DNA from: Bacteroidales bacterium
GTDB taxonomy: Bacteria > Bacteroidota > Bacteroidia > Bacteroidales > GCA-2711565
Assembly (NCBI GenBank): GCA_028280405.1
Contig: JANQLW010000078.1
Span: 1-64,000 of the forward strand
Length of the DNA: 64,000 nt
Direction: 5' to 3'
Under the pieces are notes generated by a model. That model saw only the letters and a program-made list of their open reading frames with translations. It was not told the origin of the DNA and did no database searches. Every line of letters begins with the position of its first letter. The first letter of the stretch is position 1. Below, one piece after another: positions 9,032 to 18,939 of this stretch. Position numbers and translations under genes: made by a program.

Positions 9032-10561
9032 ATAATTTATAGAGAATCTTTCGTTTTTATAATCTCGTATTACCTGCCGGCGGGCAGCTTCAGCCTCAGC
9101 TTTTGTTTTATAACCAATCGATACTCTGTGGCCACCATTCACCTCACCCCAATTAGGAATTGACTCAATGATAATTGCATTAAATCGTTTTTGAAGTTCA
9201 TAGGTTTTTCTCAGGTAGTGAATATTACTAATATACATGTGGTAATCTTCCTCCTTCTTTCCTTCAGGGTTACAGAAGCAACTTGCCCAAACAAAATAAT
9301 AGTATACAGGTTGTTCTTTAACAATAACATCTGACTGCATCCACAAACTATTTTTCGGTTTGAATGGTTTTTTAGGAGATTCAGCAATTGCTGCCATATC
9401 ATTACGGTAAAGTTTAGCAATAATATTGTTACAATCATCCAGGCCAATTAAGAATACTTCATTGTCACAATCACCATCATAATCGGACCAATAAGCTCCT
9501 CCCAAATAAACTCCAGGTAAGGATGTTTCAACTTCTGTAAAAATAAATTTCCCTTCATTCCTATAGATCATCACAACAGGTCCGGATGAGGTTTCCCCGC
9601 TAATCAACAGATCCAAATCTCCATCACAATCATAATCAGCAGCCTGAACATGTCCATCCCGGGCCCCAATAATAGGAGGTTTGATCATCGTAAACTTATC
9701 TTTACCATCATTACGGTAAAAGCGGGTCAACAAATATTGATTTGAAGCTTCTCCACATATAAAAATGTCAAGGTCACCATCATTGTCGAAATCACCCCAA
9801 AGCGCATGGCCATTTTTAACACCATGCATTAAAACCCCTAAATCAACAAAATTGTTATCAATATTTTTATAGATTTTAGTATAAGCTAATCCATCAGCAG
9901 CTTCGCCGCACATCAGTAAGTCTAGATCGTTATCATTATCGTAATCACCCCATTTGATTGTTCCGGAATACATAGGCATCAAATTAGCCTGAATATTGGT
10001 ATAACTACTTCCAACACCTTTATAAATACTGGCATGAAGCGTTCCGTTATTTTCTCCACAAATTGCAACATCATGTTTGCCATCTTTATTATAATCACCA
10101 ATATCAAGGCTGCCATCCCTTACTCCTATGATTCCGGGATTATGCGTTGAAAAGTTTCCCCATTTTGAATTTCTCAACACACGGGTTTGAATTTTATGGT
10201 TACTGGTTTCCCCACTAATCATAAGATCAAGATAACCATCGCGATTTAAATCAGCCCAGTCCATACAGGATCGGTAATAATCAAGCAAATCAGTCTTTGC
10301 TTTATAGAAGTTTCCTTTTTTGTCGTTTATATACAGATAAGTATTAATGATTTGTTTATTGGCACTAAAGCGTTCTCCTGTAATAATCAAATCAGCGAAA
10401 CCATCATTATTTACATCTACCCATCTTGCTTCACTTTGAATCATCCCCTTGATATCCGTATCAATGTAAACATATGGTTGAGCGAAACTTAAGTGCGTAA
10501 GCATTATGAAAAGCAGCAAAAATAACAGATTACGCATAGTATGGAAATTGATTTTCGACAT
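9020..10561 (-). CDS. Secreted VCBS/FG-GAP repeat protein with C-terminal SPOR-like domain
   Basis: A 513-aa exported protein. A signal peptide (hydrophobic run to about residue 27, ending SFAQ) is followed by seven FG-GAP/VCBS-like beta-propeller blades, each with a calcium-type loop such as DVNNDGFADL, DLNRDGYLDL, DYDNDNDLDL, DFDNDGDLDI and DYDCDGDLDL. The last 80 residues look like a SPOR domain (RVSIGYKTKAEAEAAR), which would bind peptidoglycan with denuded glycans. The start could also be the internal Met at 10537, which gives a shorter, cleaner signal peptide. It is convergent with the M6 protease and shares the 3' hairpin. Function is unknown; carbohydrate or protein binding at the cell surface is possible. 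Confidence 0.85.
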   Translation of the reverse strand: MSKINFHTMRNLLFLLLFIMLTHLSFAQPYVYIDTDIKGMIQSEARWVDVNNDGFADLIITGERFSANKQIINTYLYINDKKGNFYKAKTDLLDYYRSCMDWADLNRDGYLDLMISGETSNHKIQTRVLRNSKWGNFSTHNPGIIGVRDGSLDIGDYNKDGKHDVAICGENNGTLHASIYKGVGSSYTNIQANLMPMYSGTIKWGDYDNDNDLDLLMCGEAADGLAYTKIYKNIDNNFVDLGVLMHGVKNGHALWGDFDNDGDLDIFICGEASNQYLLTRFYRNDGKDKFTMIKPPIIGARDGHVQAADYDCDGDLDLLISGETSSGPVVMIYRNEGKFIFTEVETSLPGVYLGGAYWSDYDGDCDNEVFLIGLDDCNNIIAKLYRNDMAAIAESPKKPFKPKNSLWMQSDVIVKEQPVYYYFVWASCFCNPEGKKEEDYHMYISNIHYLRKTYELQKRFNAIIIESIPNWGEVNGGHRVSIGYKTKAEAEAARRQVIRDYKNERFSINYVNW

Positions 10562-10668
10562 AATTAGAGTTTATCACCTTACAAAATACGCTCTTATATC
10601 TGATAAAGTAAAGAAAAAAGGAATATTTTATTTACAATAAATTGTTTAAAAGTAATAAAAAAGAATTA

Positions 10669-10676
10669 TATCTTTG
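10669..10676 (+). promoter_or_regulatory. -7 box of the mce-mmd operon
   Basis: TATCTTTG (TAnnTTTG) lies 29 bases before the mce ATG. The upstream TTG at 10642-10644 is 24 bases away, longer than usual. Confidence 0.55.
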
Positions 10677-10704
10677 TGAAAATTTTAACAAGCAACATTA
10701 AAGA

Positions 10705-11115
10705 ATGGAAGCAACTCATATTGAACACATTGGAATTGCCGTAAAAAGTCTTAAGGACAGCATTCCATATTATGAAAACATTTTAGGATTGAAGTGTTAT
10801 GCAATTGAAGAGGTAAAAGATCAAAAGGTAAAGACAGCATTTTTCAAAATCGGACAAACTAAAATTGAGCTTTTAGAGTCGACTGACCCTGAAGGGCCTA
10901 TTGGAAAATTCATAGAAAAGAAAGGAGAAGGAATTCATCATTTGGCTTTTGCTGTAAATAACATTGAATCTGCCCTAAAGGAAGTGGAAGAAAAAGGGAT
11001 ACGTCTTATTGACAAGCAAGCTCGTAAGGGAGCTGAAGGATTGGAGATTGGTTTCCTTCATCCTAAAAGCACCGGAGGTGTTCTTACTGAATTTTGTGAG
11101 GATAAAAACAAATAA
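10705..11115 (+). CDS. mce: Methylmalonyl-CoA epimerase
   Basis: Interconverts (R)- and (S)-methylmalonyl-CoA, linking methylmalonyl-CoA mutase to decarboxylation. It is a 136-aa VOC-fold protein with two betaalphabetabetabeta modules. Metal-ligand candidates are H8 (EHIGIAV), the His pair in GIHHLAFAV (about 80) and the Glu in LTEFCE (about 130). The gene leads the operon: mmdA starts 15 bases after its stop. Clustering with a biotin-dependent decarboxylase supports this role over other VOC enzymes such as glyoxalase I. Confidence 0.95.
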   Translation: MEATHIEHIGIAVKSLKDSIPYYENILGLKCYAIEEVKDQKVKTAFFKIGQTKIELLESTDPEGPIGKFIEKKGEGIHHLAFAVNNIESALKEVEEKGIRLIDKQARKGAEGLEIGFLHPKSTGGVLTEFCEDKNK

Positions 11116-11130
11116 AAAATCACTATAAAA

Positions 11131-12690
11131 ATGGCTATTGAAGATAAAATACAGCAGCTTCTGGATAAAAGAGAAGAAGCTCGTCTGGGTGGTGGAATTA
11201 AGCGGATAGATTCTCAACATAAGAAAGGAAAGCTTACCGCTCGTGAAAGAATAGAACTACTTCTTGATGAAGGTAGTTTTGAAGAGTATGATATGTTTGT
11301 AACACATCGTTCTCACGATTTTGGGATGGAAAAACAACAATATCTTTCAGATGCAGTTGTTACCGGTCATGGTACTATTGACGGAAGAGTCGTTTATGTT
11401 TTCTCCCAAGACTTTACCGTTTTTGGAGGGTCGTTATCAGAAACATTCTCTCAAAAGATTTGTAAGGTTATGGATCAGGCGATGAAAGTCGGGGCACCTA
11501 TAATCGGGATCAATGATAGTGGTGGAGCTCGTATTCAGGAAGGTGTTAGAAGTTTGGCCGGTTATGCTGAAATTTTCCAGCGTAATATTATGGCTTCGGG
11601 AGTTATTCCTCAAATTTCAGCCATCTTTGGCCCTTGTGCAGGAGGAGCTGTTTATTCTCCGGCTCTAACCGATTTCATTATGATGACTAAGGACACCAGT
11701 TATATGTTTGTAACCGGTCCTAAGGTTGCTAAAACTGTTACCGGTGAAGATATTACTACCGAAGACTTAGGAGGTGCTGATGTTCACGGTAAAAAATCCG
11801 GTGTAGCACACTTTATTTCTGAAGATGAAAAAGAAGGTATCCTACTTCTTCGCAAATTATTATCATACCTTCCTCAAAATAATTTAGAAGATCCTCCGAT
11901 CACCGAAAATAGTGATCCTATTGATCGTTTGGAAGACTACTTAAATGAAATTATTCCTGAGAATCCAAATAAACCTTATGATGTAAAAGATATCATTCAT
12001 GGGATCATAGATAATGGTGAGTTTTTAGAAGTGCAACGCAATTATGCAAAAAATATCGTGATTGGTTTTGCAAAATTTGATGGTATGCCTGTAGGTATTG
12101 TAGCAAACCAGCCAAATTTCCTTGCAGGGGTTCTTGATATTGATTCCTCTCGTAAAGCAGCCCGTTTTGTTCGCTTTTGTGACGCATTCAATGTGCCTAT
12201 TGTAACACTGGTTGATGTACCCGGTTTCTTACCTGGTAGTGCTCAGGAATACGGTGGAATTATTATTCACGGAGCAAAACTAATGTTTGCTTATGGTGAG
12301 GCTACTGTTCCTAAAATCACGATTACATTAAGAAAATCTTATGGTGGAGCTCACGATGTAATGAGTTCAAAACAATTGCGTGGTGATGCCAATTATGCAT
12401 GGCCATCAGCAGAAATTGCTGTTATGGGGCCTGCCGGAGCAATTGAAATCCTTTCCGGTAAGGAGTTAGCAGGTATTGAAGATGAGGAAGAAAAAGCTAA
12501 ACTCATTGCTGAAAAGGAAAAAGAATATCGTGATAAGTTTGCAAATCCTTATGAAGCTGCAAGATACGGTTATATTGATGATGTAATTGAACCAAGAAAT
12601 ACCCGTTTCCGTATCATCAGGGCATTACGTACACTTGCAACTAAGAAGGATACAAATCCTCCAAGGAAACATTCTAACATTCCATTATAA
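11131..12690 (+). CDS. mmdA: Methylmalonyl-CoA decarboxylase alpha subunit (carboxyltransferase)
   Basis: Transfers the carboxyl group of methylmalonyl-CoA (or related acyl-CoA) to biotin on the MmdC subunit. At 519 aa it has both crotonase-like halves of the carboxyltransferase family. The acyl-CoA oxyanion-hole glycines are visible in [16 protein letters not shown] (N-half) and in [13 protein letters not shown] (C-half), plus the biotin-side motif [10 protein letters not shown]. The sequence alone cannot separate MmdA from propionyl-CoA carboxylase beta. The adjacent membrane subunit mmdB, the OadG-like mmdD and the absence of a biotin carboxylase gene favour the Na+-pumping decarboxylase. 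Confidence 0.93.
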   Translation: MAIEDKIQQLLDKREEARLGGGIKRIDSQHKKGKLTARERIELLLDEGSFEEYDMFVTHRSHDFGMEKQQYLSDAVVTGHGTIDGRVVYVFSQDFTVFGGSLSETFSQKICKVMDQAMKVGAPIIGINDSGGARIQEGVRSLAGYAEIFQRNIMASGVIPQISAIFGPCAGGAVYSPALTDFIMMTKDTSYMFVTGPKVAKTVTGEDITTEDLGGADVHGKKSGVAHFISEDEKEGILLLRKLLSYLPQNNLEDPPITENSDPIDRLEDYLNEIIPENPNKPYDVKDIIHGIIDNGEFLEVQRNYAKNIVIGFAKFDGMPVGIVANQPNFLAGVLDIDSSRKAARFVRFCDAFNVPIVTLVDVPGFLPGSAQEYGGIIIHGAKLMFAYGEATVPKITITLRKSYGGAHDVMSSKQLRGDANYAWPSAEIAVMGPAGAIEILSGKELAGIEDEEEKAKLIAEKEKEYRDKFANPYEAARYGYIDDVIEPRNTRFRIIRALRTLATKKDTNPPRKHSNIPL

Positions 12691-12691
12691 A

Positions 12692-13054
12692 ATGTTTACA
12701 GCAATGTATATAAGCACAATTCAATTACCGGAGGCTTTCGATGAAGGTTTGGTAATTACTCTTGTTGGATACTCAATAGTATTTACTGCATTGGTTGTTT
12801 TGTATTTCTTTTTTACAGGTGTTTCAAAATTATTGAACACCAATCTTCGAAATAAATTAAGAAGAGAAGGAAAACATGAAATTGCAGATTTACCGAATAT
12901 AACAGGAGAAGAAACAGCAGCCATCAGCATGGCTTTATATTTATACAAAGAGCTTCATGATGAAGAAAGTAATGTGATTACAATTAAAAAGGTATCGAAA
13001 ACCTATTCTCCATGGAGTTCTAAAATTTATGGTGTTAGAAATTTTCGCAGATAA
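12692..13054 (+). CDS. mmdD: OadG-like small membrane subunit of the decarboxylase (delta)
   Basis: A 120-aa protein with one membrane helix (about 20-43, VITLVGYSIVFTALVVLYFF) preceded by a short periplasmic N-terminus and followed by a charged cytoplasmic tail with GEETAAISMALYLY. This is the OadG/MmdD pattern: it anchors and stabilises the carboxyltransferase and biotin subunits on MmdB. The ATG used starts just past the mmdA stop; an in-frame upstream extension overlapping mmdA has no support. A second Met four codons later is possible. Confidence 0.85.
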   Translation: MFTAMYISTIQLPEAFDEGLVITLVGYSIVFTALVVLYFFFTGVSKLLNTNLRNKLRREGKHEIADLPNITGEETAAISMALYLYKELHDEESNVITIKKVSKTYSPWSSKIYGVRNFRR

Positions 13055-13146
13055 AAAATGAAACGAGCAATGACAGTTACTTTTTTTAATGATAACATGT
13101 CTCATGCGAGTTCCATTTTATACCTATAAAATTATTTAGATATAAA

Positions 13147-13569
13147 ATGAAAAAGTTTAAATTCAATATCAGGGGAAACAATTACGATGTGATCGTTAAA
13201 TACTTTGAAGATGGTAAGGCAAAAGTAGAAGTTAACGGATCCCCGTATCACATAGAAGTAGAAAGAACAACTCAGGAAACCAAAACTCCGATTTTGGTTC
13301 GTAAAGATGTTAAAAATCCTAAAGGATCTCATAAGATTCAAAAATCAGGTAGAGGTGGAGCTAATATTACAGCACCACTACCAGGGAATATTATACAAAT
13401 TTTTGTAAAAGAAGGTGATTCAATTACTAAGGGAGATAAAATCCTTGTTTATGACGCTATGAAAATGGAAAACCTTATTAAAGCTGAAAAGGAAGGAACT
13501 GTTAAGTCGGTCAAAGTTCAGGTTGGTGACAGTGTACTTCAGGGTGATGTATTAATTGAAATGGAATAA
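13147..13569 (+). CDS. mmdC: Biotin carboxyl carrier subunit of methylmalonyl-CoA decarboxylase (gamma)
   Basis: A 140-aa biotin carrier. The C-terminal lipoyl/biotinyl domain contains the biotinylation motif AMKM with acceptor Lys106, bracketed by the usual G(D)xI hairpins. An N-terminal beta-rich segment and a flexible, basic linker (about 55-72, KGSHKIQKSGRGG) precede it, replacing the Pro/Ala linker of many homologues. The carrier shuttles CO2 from MmdA to the membrane subunit MmdB, whose gene begins three bases after this stop. The 92-base gap after mmdD holds nothing else recognisable. Confidence 0.95.
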   Translation: MKKFKFNIRGNNYDVIVKYFEDGKAKVEVNGSPYHIEVERTTQETKTPILVRKDVKNPKGSHKIQKSGRGGANITAPLPGNIIQIFVKEGDSITKGDKILVYDAMKMENLIKAEKEGTVKSVKVQVGDSVLQGDVLIEME

Positions 13570-13572
13570 GGC

Positions 13573-14880
13573 ATGAAAAGATTCATTACAGTATTTGGAA
13601 TTATATTCTTCCTTTCCATTATTACAACTACACTTGCTAAAACAGGTAGCTTCGATAAAAAAGAAAGTACTATCATTACTCAGCAGGATGAAGAAATGAG
13701 TGGAGCTGAAAAAGGTATAGCTAAATTTTTAAGCTATACCGGATTCAGAAATGCAACAACTGGAAACATCATCATGATTTTAGTTGGATTGGTATTTATT
13801 TATCTGGCTATCAAATATGATTATGAACCCCTACTTTTAATCCCCATCGGAACAGGTATTATTATTGGAAATATACCTTTCTTCCAGGATGGAGGAACAA
13901 ATCTACAATTAGGAATTTATCAGGAAGGCAGTGTATTAAACTACCTGTATTATGGAGTTGTAAAAGGAATTTATCCGCCATTGATTTTCTTAGGTATCGG
14001 AGCAATGACAGATTTCTCTTCATTGATTTCAAACCCAAGACTAATGCTACTAGGTGCTGCTGCGCAAGTAGGTATCTTTATTACTTTCCTTGGAGCTTTG
14101 TTCTTAGGGTTTAATTTACCTGAGGCTGCATCTATTGGAATTATTGGTGGTGCTGATGGACCTACTGCAATTTTCCTGTCATCTAAACTTGCCAATGGTG
14201 AAATCATTAATGGTTTACAAACTCAGAATCTGATCGGGCCTATTGCAATTGCAGCTTATTCTTATATGGCATTAGTACCCGTAATTCAGCCACCCATTAT
14301 GCGCTTATTGACAAATAAAAGAGAAAGAGTGATCCGTATGAAACCTCCAAGATCAGTATCTAAACTGGAGAAGATCATTTTCCCGATTGCAGGTTTATTA
14401 CTTACAACGATGATTTCTCCGGGTGCACTTCCTCTATTGGGAATGTTATTCTTCGGCAATATTCTTAAAGAAAGTGGAGTAACCAGAAGGTTAGCTGACA
14501 CTGCCCGTACTTCTTTAATTGATATCGTTGTGATATTATTGGGACTAACCGTAGGAGCAAGTACTCAGGCAGATGTATTCCTTACATCTCAATCTATTTT
14601 GATCTTTATATTAGGAGCTATATCATTTATGATTGCAACTGCCGGAGGTATTATGTTTGCGAAGTTTATGAACTTATTCCTGAAGGAAGGCAAAAAGATC
14701 AATCCATTGGTTGGAGCATCAGGGGTTTCTGCAGTACCGGATAGTGCAAGGGTAGTTCAACAGGAAGGATTAAGATACGATCCAACAAACCACTTGCTAA
14801 TGCATGCAATGGCACCTAATGTTTCCGGTGTAATTGGTTCGGCAGTAGCAGCAGGTATCCTGATCAGTTTCTTATTTTAA
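13573..14880 (+). CDS. mmdB: Na+-translocating decarboxylase beta subunit
   Basis: The membrane subunit decarboxylates carboxybiotin and pumps Na+ out. At 435 aa, it has about ten predicted membrane helices. The conserved ion-path segments are GIYPPLIFLGIGAMTDF and ASIGIIGGADGPTAIF (the Asp of GGADGP is the expected Na+/proton ligand), and the C-terminal GASGVSAVPDSARV is also typical. The first 23 residues form a cleavable-looking signal peptide (ending LAKT) and a Lys/Glu-rich segment precedes helix 1; this extension is common in Bacteroidota. It is the last gene of the operon, followed by a terminator. Confidence 0.95.
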   Translation: MKRFITVFGIIFFLSIITTTLAKTGSFDKKESTIITQQDEEMSGAEKGIAKFLSYTGFRNATTGNIIMILVGLVFIYLAIKYDYEPLLLIPIGTGIIIGNIPFFQDGGTNLQLGIYQEGSVLNYLYYGVVKGIYPPLIFLGIGAMTDFSSLISNPRLMLLGAAAQVGIFITFLGALFLGFNLPEAASIGIIGGADGPTAIFLSSKLANGEIINGLQTQNLIGPIAIAAYSYMALVPVIQPPIMRLLTNKRERVIRMKPPRSVSKLEKIIFPIAGLLLTTMISPGALPLLGMLFFGNILKESGVTRRLADTARTSLIDIVVILLGLTVGASTQADVFLTSQSILIFILGAISFMIATAGGIMFAKFMNLFLKEGKKINPLVGASGVSAVPDSARVVQQEGLRYDPTNHLLMHAMAPNVSGVIGSAVAAGILISFLF

Positions 14881-14905
14881 GAAATAATTTTGTTTAAATA
14901 TTTGT

Positions 14906-14937
14906 AAAGGGATGTTGCATGCAATGTCCCTTTTTTT
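14906..14937 (+). terminator. Terminator of the mce-mmd operon
   Basis: A long hairpin whose arms start aaaggga and end tccctttt, with two G:T pairs and a ttgcatgcaa centre, followed directly by a T-run, 26 bases after the mmdB stop. Confidence 0.85.
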
Positions 14938-15005
14938 ATTTATATTCTCTCTTTATCTGCATTTCTTATTTTTTTATTTTTATTTTCTAAATAAAGAATT
15001 ACAAT

Positions 15006-15617
15006 ATGCTTATTTTAGGAATTGCCGGAGGGTCCGGTTCAGGAAAAACAACAGTAGTAAAGAAGATGACAGAAAGATTGCCAAAAAGTTCTGTGGCCAT
15101 CATTTCGCAGGATTCTTATTACTACGACAGCAGCCATATGAGTCCTGAAGATCGGGCAAAAATCAATGTTGACCATCCTTCTTCAATAGAGTTTGATTTG
15201 CTGATTAAGCACCTTGATATGCTTCGTAAGAACGAAACGATTCAAATGCCGATCTATTCCTATATCACCAGACTAAGAGCTCAAGAAACTCTTCCTGTAA
15301 ATCCTCAAAAAGTAATTATTGTTGAAGGAATCTTAATTCTTACAAATGAAGAGTTAAGAAATCGTTTGGACATTAAAGTTTTTGTAGATGCAGATGCAGA
15401 TGATAGGCTTACCAGAATTATATGGCGTGATATTGAAGAACGTGGCAGATCTGTTAAAGACGTGCTAAATCATTATGAGAGCTATGTAAAGCCTATGCAT
15501 CTTCAGTTTATAGAGCCCACAAAACATTATGCTGACATTATTATCCCACAGGGAGGGGAAAACGAAATTGGAATTGATATTCTAAGTTCCAGGGTTCGGA
15601 TGAATTTAGAAAAATAA
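15006..15617 (+). CDS. udk: Uridine kinase
   Basis: Phosphorylates uridine/cytidine to UMP/CMP (pyrimidine salvage, cytoplasm). Its 203 aa carry the P-loop GGSGSGKTT (about 8-16), the DSYY substrate segment (about 36-39), DHPSSIEFD (about 56-64) and the lid region RIIWRDIEERGRS. Length and order match Udk. It sits downstream of the mmd terminator and so is probably transcribed separately. A cctgc/gcagg hairpin at 15646-15661 follows the stop and may end transcription. Confidence 0.95.
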   Translation: MLILGIAGGSGSGKTTVVKKMTERLPKSSVAIISQDSYYYDSSHMSPEDRAKINVDHPSSIEFDLLIKHLDMLRKNETIQMPIYSYITRLRAQETLPVNPQKVIIVEGILILTNEELRNRLDIKVFVDADADDRLTRIIWRDIEERGRSVKDVLNHYESYVKPMHLQFIEPTKHYADIIIPQGGENEIGIDILSSRVRMNLEK

Positions 15618-15752
15618 TTCATATACCATTTATAATTTATAACTTGCCTGCTACAAGCAGGTTTCTGATGTTCCATATTTTTTTAATAAATCATATCTAT
15701 CCTAATTGTATATGGGACTTTTAATATCAAAAATCATAAATAGAATATCTTC

Positions 15753-17714
15753 TTAGTTTGGGGAATAAACCTTATCTGCATCCCGATAACCACTCTTATC
15801 CTGATACCAGTCGGGAAATGATTCACCATTGGTTTCAGCCCAGCTGGCAAATTTCAGGTAAGTTGTAATTATCGCATTCTTTTCGGCAGGATAATCAAAG
15901 GATTCATAAATATTGATAGCCCATGGTAGATTATCAACTGTTTTATAATATCTGCCCACGCCCTGGTCGCTATTATCATGTAAGGTACCAAAATAGCTGG
16001 CATCCGCTAATGAAGTAGGAGTATAATCAGGCAAATGGATTTCTTTACCTCTGGTTTCATTAACGAATATAAACGGATTAAAATTAGCAATATTTAACTG
16101 ATTTAAAGTATATCTTTCAGGAGAGATATTTATAACCAACTTAATAGTATCCGGCTCAGTTACTGAAGCAGAAGGATCAGTATTCACACCAAGCTCACCT
16201 CCAATACGAGGAAGTATATCAAAAGCATTATCAAACACAATTATGGTTGGCCTTTCCTGCTGATTCTCCAACCCGTCTGCACCAATACTAAGAAAAGGGG
16301 CATCCACTTCAAAGCCCGTAACACTTAAGTCTCCCACAGAAATATTGTCATTGGGAAATTGGAAACCAAAACCATTTTTAAAACTTGCACCAATAGCTCT
16401 TACTACAAAATCAGCTTCAATCTTTGAAACATAGTTGTCTTTATTGGTAATCATCCTGAACTGATAATCAATTACAAGGTCATTAAAATCATAATCCCCT
16501 CTGGCAGGCCATAAATCTTCAAAGGCTAAAGTTCCATATCCTGAAGCCGGATATTTATTAATAAATGCTTTGTCTTTATCCTTCGGAAAATCATCATCAT
16601 CATCATCAATGCCATCATTATCATCATCATCGCTTTCAGGATCATCATCGTCACCTCCTGAGCCTTCTCCACCGGTATTGCTACTGCCACCATTATCAGA
16701 AGACCAATTAACACCATGAAACTCTCCTTCACTGTTTCCACTTACTTCATCCTTAATAGATGAACCCGAACCTTCATCAAACTTATAATAAGCTACCAGG
16801 CCATCCTCATTACCTGAAGGATTATTCTCATAATAATTTTGCACTTCACTTGAACTTAATGCCTTTTCCCAAATCTGAATCTCATCAATCTTTCCTTTAA
16901 AATAAGATTTAGGAGATTTATCTCCCCAACGGCCAAAAGTAAGAAGCTCCATATCGCTATACCTCAGCCTACGATTATCGCTTCCTTCAAGATTTCCGTT
17001 TACATATAATTTCCTGTCCTTATCACTTTTAAAAACACCAACGATTTGATGCCATTTACCATCTAAAATTTCTGTATCTCCTTCTATTTTTCTTTCTGAT
17101 CTGTTTCGAATTCTTAAACAAGCAACACCATCTTCATCTTCCCCTATATATATTCCACAATATCGATCTGTTCTTTCGGGATCAGCATAACTGATAATAA
17201 CCATATCTTCATCATCATCCTCAAAACCGGAAGTTTTAACCCATGCACTTATCGTAAAAGGATAATCATCTATAACTTCACGATCAATATCAATATAATC
17301 ATTTTCTCCATCAAATGTTAAAGAGGAACCTGATTTTAAGCTTTTTAAAGGAGATGCTATTACAGTCATTTCATGTATAATGATATTGCCAGTAAGCTCA
17401 ACCAACTCATCATTAATCATTACTTTTTTCAGATAGGACGGAATATTTATTATAATTTGATAAGACTCTGTAACTCCATTATAATATCCTTTATGGAATA
17501 ATTGATCTCCTTCCTCACTAGTAATCTTTACAACACCTTGAGATAAATTCTTTACATAAAAAGCTATATTTTCTGATGTTCTCCAACTAAAATCAGATTT
17601 TACATCCAGTTCCTCAACTGTAGTGGCCGGATTAAGCACAGGATCTCTCGCATCCCAGCTATGGCAACTAAGCATTATGGAGCCAATGAATATGAACAAA
17701 AAATTACGCTTCAT
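15753..17714 (-). CDS. LruC-domain lipoprotein with LamG domain
   Basis: A 653-aa surface lipoprotein. The signal peptide ends in a lipobox (MLSC, Cys17). A concanavalin/LamG-like domain (about 125-330; FDGENDYIDI, FTISAWVKTSG) is followed by an Asp-rich linker (about 345-385) reminiscent of calcium-binding thrombospondin type 3 loops. The C-terminal LruC domain (about 395-653) includes YPASGYGTLAFEDLWPARG and FNDLVIDYQF. Known LruC proteins are surface proteins of unclear function in Bacteroidota and Leptospira. It is divergent from the propeller lipoprotein at 17932. Confidence 0.88.
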   Translation of the reverse strand: MKRNFLFIFIGSIMLSCHSWDARDPVLNPATTVEELDVKSDFSWRTSENIAFYVKNLSQGVVKITSEEGDQLFHKGYYNGVTESYQIIINIPSYLKKVMINDELVELTGNIIIHEMTVIASPLKSLKSGSSLTFDGENDYIDIDREVIDDYPFTISAWVKTSGFEDDDEDMVIISYADPERTDRYCGIYIGEDEDGVACLRIRNRSERKIEGDTEILDGKWHQIVGVFKSDKDRKLYVNGNLEGSDNRRLRYSDMELLTFGRWGDKSPKSYFKGKIDEIQIWEKALSSSEVQNYYENNPSGNEDGLVAYYKFDEGSGSSIKDEVSGNSEGEFHGVNWSSDNGGSSNTGGEGSGGDDDDPESDDDDNDGIDDDDDDFPKDKDKAFINKYPASGYGTLAFEDLWPARGDYDFNDLVIDYQFRMITNKDNYVSKIEADFVVRAIGASFKNGFGFQFPNDNISVGDLSVTGFEVDAPFLSIGADGLENQQERPTIIVFDNAFDILPRIGGELGVNTDPSASVTEPDTIKLVINISPERYTLNQLNIANFNPFIFVNETRGKEIHLPDYTPTSLADASYFGTLHDNSDQGVGRYYKTVDNLPWAINIYESFDYPAEKNAIITTYLKFASWAETNGESFPDWYQDKSGYRDADKVYSPN

Positions 17715-17931
17715 ACATACAAATTTATAAAATTGAGAATCATTCTCAAACTATTCAATTTCATTCAATCAACACACGCGCCATAATATGTATCTTTCTG
17801 TATATGTGCATATTCGAAAAAAATTATTAAGTTTCTTTTCCCAAATAGAGAATAGCTTTCCCTGTCCAATATACTTAAAGCTATGAAAAAAATACAAATT
17901 AACTTATATTTACATTACAAATTATGACACC

Positions 17932-18915
17932 ATGCCCCGAATAAAAAATCTTATATTTTTACCTATAATAATTCTTGGTTTTACTTATTGCGGCAGCAAA
18001 GCTCCGGTTCCTTCCGAAAACGAAGATACCTGGCAAACTTTTACCACTAAAAATGGGATTATCAGTAATGAAATACTTTGTCTGAATATGGATTCTCAAG
18101 GAAAATTATGGGCAGGAACAAAATTCGGTGCTGCAATTTATGATGGTGATACATGGTCCAACCTAACAAAATCTGATGGCTTAATTTACCATACGATCAA
18201 TGAAATATCATTTGCGGATGATGGAGCTGTTTGGTTCTCAACTCCATTGGGAGCTTCTAAATTCAAAAGCGGGCAATGGACCCAGTATACAGAAGGACAA
18301 GGTAGCGGGCTTTCCGATAACAAAGTAAATTCAATAGCTGTTGATAATAATGGGGCTGTTTGGTTTGGAACGCCTATGGGGCTTTCCAGATTATATAATT
18401 CAAACTGGACATATTTCAAGAAGCAGGGAGGAGGAACTTCATTAGTTTTTGACCTTGTAAATAAGATTATTGTAGACTCTCAAAACAATAAATGGATAGG
18501 TACCGAGTTTGGTATTTCACGTTATGATGATACCAACTGGATTTCCTTTCTTTCATCTGCTAGTTTAGAAGACTACATATTTACGGTTTTCATAGATTCT
18601 CAAGGGAAATTATGGTTCGGTACACTTGGGGGTGTTAAAGTATTTAACGGCCAAACATGGATCACTTATAAACAAGACCAGGGATTAATATTTAATGAGG
18701 TTCTGGCCATTGCTGAAGATAAAGATGGCAATATGTGGTTCGGTACCATTTTTGGAGCATCTAAATTCGATGGGACTACCTGGACCAGCTATACTACAAA
18801 CAATGGATTGCCCAATAATTATGTAACTTCAATAGTTATAGATAACCAAGATAACATCTGGTTTGGCACATTGGGTGGAGGGGTTTCTAAATTGACGAAG
18901 AAAGAAAATCTATAA
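17932..18915 (+). CDS. Two-component-regulator-type propeller lipoprotein
   Basis: A 327-aa lipoprotein with lipobox GFTYC (Cys20), followed by about seven Reg_prop beta-propeller blades, each with a WxGT/WFGT signature (LWAGTKFGAAIYDG, VWFGTPMGLSRL, MWFGTIFGASKFDG). Such blades usually form the periplasmic sensor of hybrid or LytS-type kinases, but here they stand alone without kinase, so this may be a free ligand-binding surface protein. The ATG is the first in frame. The 217-base divergent region with the LruC gene probably holds both promoters (TATATTTA near 17906). Confidence 0.85.
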   Translation: MPRIKNLIFLPIIILGFTYCGSKAPVPSENEDTWQTFTTKNGIISNEILCLNMDSQGKLWAGTKFGAAIYDGDTWSNLTKSDGLIYHTINEISFADDGAVWFSTPLGASKFKSGQWTQYTEGQGSGLSDNKVNSIAVDNNGAVWFGTPMGLSRLYNSNWTYFKKQGGGTSLVFDLVNKIIVDSQNNKWIGTEFGISRYDDTNWISFLSSASLEDYIFTVFIDSQGKLWFGTLGGVKVFNGQTWITYKQDQGLIFNEVLAIAEDKDGNMWFGTIFGASKFDGTTWTSYTTNNGLPNNYVTSIVIDNQDNIWFGTLGGGVSKLTKKENL

Positions 18916-18939
18916 GATCGAAGATTGCCAATTTTTGAT

